Source: Loripinus fragilis
Taxonomy: Eukaryota; Mollusca; Bivalvia; Lucinida; Lucinidae
Reading direction: 5' to 3'
Assembly (NCBI GenBank): GCA_964019695.1
Contig: OZ026515.1
Span: forward strand, 129,168,849 to 129,232,848
DNA length: 64,000 nt
This document shows, piece by piece, positions 57,300-64,000 of the stretch. The notes below the pieces were generated by a model that saw only the letters and a list, made by a program, of their open reading frames with translations, was not told the DNA's origin and ran no database searches. Position numbers and translations under genes: made by a program. Numbering within the stretch: the first letter of the stretch is position 1; each line of letters starts with the position of its first letter.

Positions 57300-58165
57300 G
57301 GATTTATTGGTATTTTATAGAACTTTATGGAACTCACTTTAATGGTACTTTCTGGAATAACCACATTATCCCAACCTTGGGATTATTTGGTATTAAATGG
57401 AATAATAAATGGCATATGGGGGAGTGCAGTGGCTCAGTGGTGGAGTGCTTGACTCGAGACCCAGGGGCTGTGGGTTCCAGCCTCACCAGCATCCCTGCGT
57501 TGTGTCCTTGAGCACGACACATCCTAGCTTAGTACTGATTCGACTCGGGAAGACCCATCCCTTTATAACTGAAAGATTGTTGATGGGACGTAAAGAATCA
57601 AAGCAAACAAAATGGCATATGGGATTTTTTTGGTACTGAAAATACCATTCAATCCCAGAAAGTCCCATCTAAGTAGATTCCACTAATTCCTAAAGAATCC
57701 CAGCCTGTTCATTTATTGAAATACCATATAATTCCAGAAAGTCTCAATTCTGTATTGACAAAAGGCCTAATTATTTCCACAAAATCCCAATTCAGCAATT
57801 TAGAAGTTCTAAATAGTAACAGATAATTCCATTTCTTTTTTTTAGCTAATGTATAGTTTTCACAGGAAAGTACCAAAAAGTACCAGTACCGAAACCGGAA
57901 AGTACCATAAAATACCAAATAGTACCATTGCCTACTAAAAATCTGAAAGTAACATGAAATACCCAAAACTACCAAATTCTGTGAAAACCACAAAACCAGT
58001 GCCACAATCAGAAAGTACCACAAAATACCAAATAGTACCAATACAAAAATCTAAAAGTACCATTAATACCAAATAGTACCAATGCCTAATCTGAAAGTAC
58101 CATAAAATACCAAATAGTACCAATACTGAAATATGAAATTATCACAAAATACCAATTAGTTCCAA
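57300..58165. repeat. GTACC repeat fold-back, with SINE insert
   Basis: From 57865 units of about 41 bases, typified by AAAGTACCATAAAATACC and AAATAGTACCAAT, repeat about five times. The left side (57305-57405) has the inverse words TTGGTATTTTATAGAAC and GGTACTTTCTGG, so the two sides face each other. Confidence 0.75.
57421..57609 (+). mobile_element. SINE family A with perfect 14-bp TSD
   Basis: AAATGGCATATGGG occurs at 57407-57420 and 57610-57623. The head has TGGCTCAGTGGTGGAGTGC and GTGGGTTCCAGCC, the body GTGTCCTTGAGCACGACAC and the tail GATGGGACGTAAAGAATC plus AAAGCAAACA. It is a second fairly young insertion. Confidence 0.93.
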
Positions 58166-58167
58166 TA

Positions 58168-58226
58168 CTGGCGGGTAAGAAAATATTTACAATTTTACGC
58201 CAAAAAAACTTGTTTGTCTAAACCTT
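58168..58226. mobile_element. End of an AGGCC-CAGATAAG MITE
   Basis: GGGTAAGAAAATATTTACAA then TTTTACGCC and GTCTAAACCTTTGG match one end of the family. The rest is missing. Confidence 0.65.
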
Positions 58227-58500
58227 TGGTAACGGTGGCAGTGGGCCCTTTCAATATGACCTGCTCGATCAGCTGTAATTGTTTTATGTGGGTATTCCTG
58301 TATGACCTGCTCCTGTCTTTAAGTGACCTGTGGGAACTGACTAATCCTGATCCATGCTGCCTGACTGATGGGTCCTGCTGAATCCTCCGTTCTGCTTTGG
58401 TTGTGATGCCTGATAACCAGGTATTGTTTCTGAATGACCTGCTCCAATCTGTGCATGTAATGATGTGGAGTGGTGGGTCTTTCTGATGATCCCATCTGCA
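58227..58500. other. Unassigned stretch
   Basis: CTGAATGACCTGCTCC-like words recur two or three times. No gene seen. Confidence 0.4.
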
Positions 58501-58748
58501 TTAACCCTTAAAGCAGCCAAGAAAAAAATGCATCTGAAAATGTCTTCTGCTGAAGTCATCTGCTGCAAATAATTGCCTAACATTACTGACGAATTAAGTA
58601 TAGAAACAAACAGCTTGGACCCAGAACAGACTGCTCCTCTAGGAGCAGTCTGATCTGGGTCCACACTGTTTTCCATAGAGGCTTCTTAAACATTTTAGCA
58701 GACGAGAAAAGCAGACGACTTTTGTTGCGATTGGCGCATTAAGGGTTA
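58501..58748. mobile_element. TTAACCCTTAAAG MITE carrying a different core
   Basis: The ends TTAACCCTTAAAGCAGCC and GCGCATTAAGGGTTAA are inverted. The core is not the family's GAATCGTCTGC palindrome but CTTGGACCCAGAACAGACTG with its inverse, the core of another family. Confidence 0.8.
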
Positions 58749-59554
58749 AAGGTGGGTACGTCTGAATGACCTTCTCCGCTGCAATGGTGACGGATATGTC
58801 TTCCTGCAATATTTAAAGTGCAGATCTTTTCTATAACATGTGAAAGAAAGGTATGCCCAAATTTCTATTTTTGCATGTTCATAAAACGGATTGTCGTCAC
58901 AGACTTACTGCAACCATTATCTCGTTGTAAACAACTTCATTTATAATTTGTCCTGCCAAGATTGTGTCTGTCTGAATGTTCTGTACAGGTTTTATGAATA
59001 GTGCATGTCACATTGTGTAAAATAGGACCGCATTGCCAATTATCGTATTTAATTATCCCCCTGATGATTATCCCCCTGATGAAGTCTGAGGGGTATACAA
59101 TAGGGATAATACTAAAAATTAGGAAATTTTCGCGAGAATTTTATTATCCCTAAAAGCGTTAAAAGACATATCTGCAACGTAAAAATTTGCGACTATGACA
59201 TGATTTACCTTCATCAGTAAATGACAAAGTCATTTCGCCCTTTTGTGAGAATTTTATTTTCACGAAACTTCGCATAGTTTTGCAAAAATAAAAACCTTGC
59301 AAAATTTTCTGAATTTACAGTAGTTTTTTGCATTGTCCATCCGTCTAGTCCATCCATCTGTACCTCTGTAAGGAAGCATATACTGAGTACCAACAGAACG
59401 TCAGTTATTTTGAAAAAGTCAGCAGACGACAACAAAATCATAAAAATAAGAGGTGTGTAACAAAAACATGTCTCATGTTTGTATGTTATAAATGAGGGGT
59501 AAGAAAATATTTATAATTTTACGCTGAAAATTAACCTGTGAAATGTATTATATA
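58749..59554. other. Partial MITEs and unassigned sequence
   Basis: A stem-type word ATTATCCCCCTGATGAAGTC then GAGGGGTATA at 59066-59097 and CCATCCGTCTAGTCCATCC at 59337-59356 resemble the stem-plus-GTCCGTCC family. An AGGCC-CAGATAAG remnant is at 59448-59530. Confidence 0.5.
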
Positions 59555-59762
59555 TTAACCCTTAAAGCGCCAATCACGACTGCAGCAGACGAAAAATTTT
59601 GCGACACCTTTCCCAATTTTCGACAAAAATAAGGTATGATATTACATGAGAATCGTCTGCTGGCAGACGATGAAATATCATGCCTTATTTGTTATTTTTG
59701 AAAAAGCAGCAAAACTTTTAATTGTCATCTGCTGCAAATTATAGGTGGTGCTTTATGGGTTA
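59555..59762. mobile_element. TTAACCCTTAAAGCGCC MITE, copy 2
   Basis: Ends TTAACCCTTAAAGCGCC and the imperfect inverse GGTGCTTTATGGGTTA. The centre GAATCGTCTGCTGGCAGACG is retained. Confidence 0.85.
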
Positions 59763-60789
59763 CTTATGGTGAATATGGTAGACCTTGTTAGAGAATCCTA
59801 TGATTGGAATTCAAGGACAAACTTTGCATTCTACAGGTAAATTAAGCTACTGCGTAGATTGACAGTGTAAATTTGCATGTTTACCATCATATTATAACAG
59901 GAAGGCCTTCACCCTTGCATTATTATAACTCTTTGCCTGCTACACATGTCAGGCAGGATAAAATGTCGGCCAAATCCGGATATAAAATGTTTGACACTTT
60001 AATGGCTTAATATTCCTGAAAGAATTTTTTCTCACAAGTTGATAATGAAAAAATAAGCAAATGATAAAAAAACATGAAAACTTAACCAGCATATGTCAAA
60101 AGTCAAGGTCAGTGACCATCACTGGCCATATGCATGGTTAAATGTTTTCAGAGGATCAATTTGTTTCTTGAACATAAATTCCATATTGCATGTCCAACAA
60201 CCAATATAATCAGGTAGCACAAATATCTTCAATATCAAGATAATGTGTCATGTACAAGATCCTGGTTCATATGTCCAAGGTTAAGGTCACATACCAATGT
60301 CAGATAGAAGATTCATTTACCAGACATAACAGTAAATTAAATTATTCTGAGGCAGCCTCCCCTAATTATCATATTATTGGGCACAGGTTTACACCATAAC
60401 AAGACAATATTTGTTGCAAATATGACCTATGTTTGTATATCCAAGGTCAAGGTCACAGGCCAAAGTCAAATTGAGAATTTGTTTTTGATGCAAATTGACT
60501 TCCACATCATTATTATATTCATCACCATTACATGGGTGAAAGTTTTCAGGATTATTCCTGAATTCAGGATTTTGAGGCTGACTTTCCATAGACTTTCCTC
60601 AAAATGCTGAATTGGAAGAATTATAATAGGTTTTCTTATTTATATACAGTCTTTTTGAAGAAACTTGGCCATTTAAACTTGAAATTGTGAATATTTAGTG
60701 GACTTACCATTTGAGAGGATTTGGGAAATTTTGAACTTTCACCCTAATGTCATTATTGTGTTTTTGATAACTGTGCAAATTCTAGTGCA
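59763..60789. other. Unassigned with AAGGTCA repeats
   Basis: Three segments of about 170 bases each have TATGTCCAAGGTTAAGGTCA or TATCCAAGGTCAAGGTCA words. Short frames only. Confidence 0.45.
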
Positions 60790-60816
60790 GGGGCGCAATG
60801 GGATCCAGAGCGAGAA

Positions 60817-60849
<33 letters not shown>

Positions 60850-60870
60850 ACCTTGGAAATCACAAGTGGC
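60790..60870. repeat. GGATCCAG fragment with 32-base G run
   Basis: The fragment GGGATCCAGAGCGAGAA, then 32 G at 60817-60848, then GTACCTTGGAAATCACAAG, resembles one end of the GCGGATCCAG family. The G run is likely to vary in length. Confidence 0.75.
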
Positions 60871-61017
60871 TATAAATTTCCTTAAAAATTCTGATATGGA
60901 CCACACTAGAGAAGCAATTGCACTGAGTTGCCTCAGGATCCATCCATTTTTTACTCCATTGTCCAACGAAAGACCTTGAACCAATTGACCTACCATAAAT
61001 ATTAAACTTTTTATGCA

Positions 61018-61226
61018 TTTAACTCTTTACCTGCTAGTGTCATCTGCTGATAACCGTCGCATAAATTTGGACCCAGATCACGTCCGACAAAAAGTCAGAC
61101 CTAATATGGATCTGGTCACACTGATGGTATTCCTGATTTTTTTTTTTTTTTCAAATGTTAACTAATCTTGAAAAAAATCAGTAGATGACTTAAAAACATG
61201 TGAAATTTCCCAGCATGCAAAGAGTT
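61018..61226. mobile_element. TTAACTCTTT-ended element with GACCCAGATCA core
   Basis: Ends TTAACTCTTTACCTGC and GCATGCAAAGAGTTAA are inverted. The core has TTTGGACCCAGATCACG and ATGGATCTGGTCACACTG. Confidence 0.7.
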
Positions 61227-61289
61227 AAGAGGTCTACCCTACATGCAGTCAATGAACTGAAGGGGCAAAGGTAAGTAACCTGGATATGT

Positions 61290-61502
61290 TTAACCCTTAA
61301 AGCGCCAATCACGACTGCAGCAGACGACAAATTTTGCAACATCTTCCCCCCATTTTCGAAAAAAAAAAAAGGTATGATATTTCATGAGAATCGTCTGCCA
61401 GCAGACGATTCTCATGAAATATCATGCCTTATTGTTATTTGAAAAAGCGGCAAAATTTGAAATTTTCGTCTGCTGCAAATTATAGGCAGCGCTTTAAGGG
61501 TT
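61290..61502. mobile_element. TTAACCCTTAAAGCGCC MITE, copy 3
   Basis: Ends TTAACCCTTAAAGCGCCAAT and the inverse GGCAGCGCTTTAAGGGTT. The centre GAGAATCGTCTGCCAGCAGA folds on its inverse. Confidence 0.88.
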
Positions 61503-61503
61503 C

Positions 61504-61700
61504 ATTTGCTGTTGTACTGGGTAACTTCGCATGCTTTTGTTGTCGTCCAAAACCAACTTTTTCAAAAAATTCTTTCAGGAATACCATCAGAGAGCCAACC
61601 AGTTTGGATCCAGATTAGGCCCAATATTTTGTCAGGCCCGATCTGAGTCCAAACTGTTTCCAAAGATTATCAGCAGACAACACTAGTAATTTTATGGTGT
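61504..61700. mobile_element. Fold-back element, GGATCCAGATTAGG core
   Basis: A core CCAGTTTGGATCCAGATTAG and its inverse GATCTGAGTCCAAACTG. The flanks GCATGCTTTTGTTGTCG and ATCAGCAGACAACACTAG match 34074. Confidence 0.75.
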
Positions 61701-62039
61701 AGCATGCAGACTGGGCTCTATGCAAACATGCAGATCAGCTTGTGCAGTCAGTTTTTCACAATGCTAAATGATACAAGGGGTCATGTAGTTGAGCAGACTG
61801 GTTATTGTATAACACAGTTGCGCTAGTATCTAGAGGTGTTTTTTTCACATTTTTAAAACTCTTTCCTTGCAAGCAGATACTTTTGTTGTCAGCTGATAAC
61901 CTTTGCAAACATTTTGGACCCAGATTCCAAAATGAACAGGATACAGGAGATATTGTCAAAACAGGATGCAGGATCTTTTCTCAGAACTCCATAGAAAAAG
62001 TATAAACCTGGAACAGCAGCAATATAGCTGCTTAAACTA
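61701..62039. other. Unassigned lead-in to array
   Basis: Short frames and a weak core-hairpin piece near 61885-61930. No gene. Confidence 0.4.
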
Positions 62040-64000
62040 CTTCTGCATGGGTGACTTCTCTCCACCTGGTAACTTGATTCCCAGCTTTTGTGTGGGTTAT
62101 TTCTGTCCACTGATGTGTGGCTCATTTCTGTTCACTGCTGTGCGGGTAATTTCTGTCCACTGATTTGTAGGTAAATTCTGGCCACTGATGTGTGGCTAAT
62201 TTCTGTCCACTGATGTGTGGATAACTTCTGTCCACTGATGTGTGGATAACTTCTGCCCGCTGATGTGTGGATAACTTCTGCCCACCAATGTTTGGATAAC
62301 TTCTGTCCACTGATGTGTGGATAACTTCTGTCTTCTGATGTGTGGCTATTTTCGGACCATGTAACTTCTGTCCACTGATGTGTTCAGACCAAGTTACTTT
62401 TGTCCTCTGATGTGTGGATAACTTCTGTCCACTGATGTGTTAGGACCAGATAACTTCTGTCCACTGATGTGTGGATAACTTCTGTCCACTGATGTGTGGG
62501 TAACTTCTGTCCACTGATGTGTTAGGACCAGATAACTTCTGTCCACTGATGTGTGGGTAACTTCTGTCCACTGATGTGTGGGTAACTTCTGTCCACTGAT
62601 GTGTGGGTAACTTCTGTCCACTGATGTGTGGATAACTTCTGTCCACTGATGTGTGGGTAACTTCTGTCCACTGATGTGTGGCTAACTTCTGTCCACTGAT
62701 GTGTTGATAACTTCTGTCCACTGATGTTTGGATAACTTCTGTCCACTGATGTGTGGCTAACTTCTGTCCACTGATGTGTTAGGACCAGATAACTTCTGTC
62801 CACTGATGTGTGGATAACTTCTGTCCACTGATGTGTGGGTACCTTCTGTCCACTGATGTGTTAGGACCAGATAACTTCTGTCCACTGATGTGTGGATAAC
62901 TTCTGTCCACTGATGTGTGGGTAACTTCTGTCCACTGATTTTTTAGGACCAGGTAACTTCTGTCAACTGATGTGTGGATAACTTCTGTCCACTGATGTGT
63001 GGGTAACTTCTGTCCACTGATGTGTGGATAACTTCTGTCCACTGATGTGTGGGTAACTTCTGTCCACTGATGTGTGGGTAACTTCTGTCCACTGATGTGT
63101 GGATAACTTCTGTCCACTGATGTGTGGGTAACTTCTGTCCACTGATGTGTGGATAACTTCTGTCCACTGATGTGTGGGTAACTTCTGTCCACTGATGTGT
63201 GGATAACTTCTGTCCACTGATGTGTGGGTAACTTCTGTCCACTGATGTGTTGATAACTTCTGTCCACTGATGTTTGGATAACTTCTGTCCACTGATTTGT
63301 GGCTAACTTATGTCCACTGATGTGTTAGGACCAGATAACTTCTGTCCACTGATGTGTGGATAACTTCTGTCCACTGATGTGTGGGTAACTTCTGTCCACT
63401 GATGTGTTAGGACCAGATAACTTCAGTCCACTGATGTGTGGATAACTTCTGTCCACTGATGTGTGGGTAACTTCTGTCCACTGATTTGTTAGGACCAGGT
63501 AACTTCTGTCCACTAATGTGTGGATAACTTCTGTCCACTGATGTGTGGGTAACTTCTGTCCACTGATGTGTGGCAAACTTCTGTCCACTGATTTGTTAGG
63601 ACCAGATAACTTCTGTCCACTGATGAGTTCGGACCAGGTAACTTCTGTCCACTGATGTTTGGATAACTTCTGTCCACTGATGTGTGGCTAACTTCTGTCC
63701 ACTGATTTGTTAGGACCAGATAACTTCTGTCCACTGATGTTTGGATAACTTCTGTCCACTGATGTGTGGGTAACTTCTGTCCACTGATGTGTTAGGACCA
63801 GATAACTTCTGTCCACTGATGTGTGGATAACTTCTGTCCACTGATGTGTGGGTAACTTCTGTCCACTGGTGTGGGTAACTTCTGTCCAATGATGTGTGGT
63901 TAACGTCTGTCCACTGATGTGTTCGGACCAGGTAACTTCTGTCCACCGATGTGTGGATAATTCTGTCCACTGATGTGTGGATAACTTCTGTCCACTGATG
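62040..64000. repeat. 25-bp minisatellite, open at window end
   Basis: The unit TAACTTCTGTCCACTGATG plus TGTGGA (25 bases) repeats about 75 times, mixed with a 32-base variant that adds TTAGGACCAGA. Early copies (62040-62340) are more diverged. The minus strand is open in several overlapping frames giving peptides such as HISGQKL; 25 is one more than a multiple of three, so the three frames follow each other and yield a 25-residue cycle per 75 bases. I regard these frames as artefacts. Confidence 0.93.

Noticed and set aside
61889..63970. Series of minus-strand frames with HISGQKL/THQWTEV repeats
   Set aside because: They are translations of the 25-bp minisatellite in rotating frames with no domain or start context.

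Overview
This is repeat-dense, AT-rich animal nuclear DNA. Nothing in it looks bacterial: there are no operons and no intact open reading frames. I read it as non-coding or intronic DNA of an invertebrate, most likely a bivalve mollusc. That placement rests on the style of the repeats (tRNA-headed SINEs with a shared core, many fold-back MITEs, stem-plus-GTCCGTCC elements) and I could not test it by database search. I find no complete host gene. The only protein-like sequences I recognise are three dead reverse-transcriptase fragments of non-LTR retrotransposons: 7926-9845 (-), 14031-14723 (+) and 24920-25132 (-).

Layout. 0.9-7 kb: a truncated mariner-like repeat, a SINE split by a MITE, and several fold-back elements. 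7.3-10.7 kb: a TA-flanked inverted-repeat element holding a broken LINE. 11-16 kb: further inverted-repeat elements, a tRNA-derived SINE and a 5'-truncated LINE. 17.3-18.1 kb: a hAT-type non-autonomous transposon with a perfect 8-bp target duplication. 18.3-21.2 kb: two inverted arrays of a 17-bp motif around other repeats. 22-30 kb: mostly unassigned sequence with MITEs and SINEs; one SINE has a perfect 13-bp target duplication. 30.1-32.7 kb: a purine-rich GA minisatellite. 33-38 kb: more DNA transposons, including a mariner-like element carrying five RFX-type X-box palindromes. 38-50 kb: arrays of a TTCTTGAAC motif, a 5S-rRNA-like sequence, and a 47-bp satellite in which a hAT-like element was captured and co-amplified. 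50.6-54.8 kb: an inverted-repeat element with arrays of TGACCT half-sites, split by a 2.9-kb element. 56-57.3 kb: a second hAT-type element with a perfect 8-bp duplication. 57-62 kb: more MITEs. 62-64 kb: a 25-bp minisatellite running off the window.

The most unusual items are: a 56-bp segment present twice in inverted orientation 7.5 kb apart, resembling a small coding exon with a splice donor; fold-back families that share palindromic cores under different terminal repeats; the captured transposon inside the satellite; and the X-box-bearing mariner-like element. Long open frames over the GA tract (30-32.7 kb) and the 25-bp array (62-64 kb) are artefacts of repeat composition.
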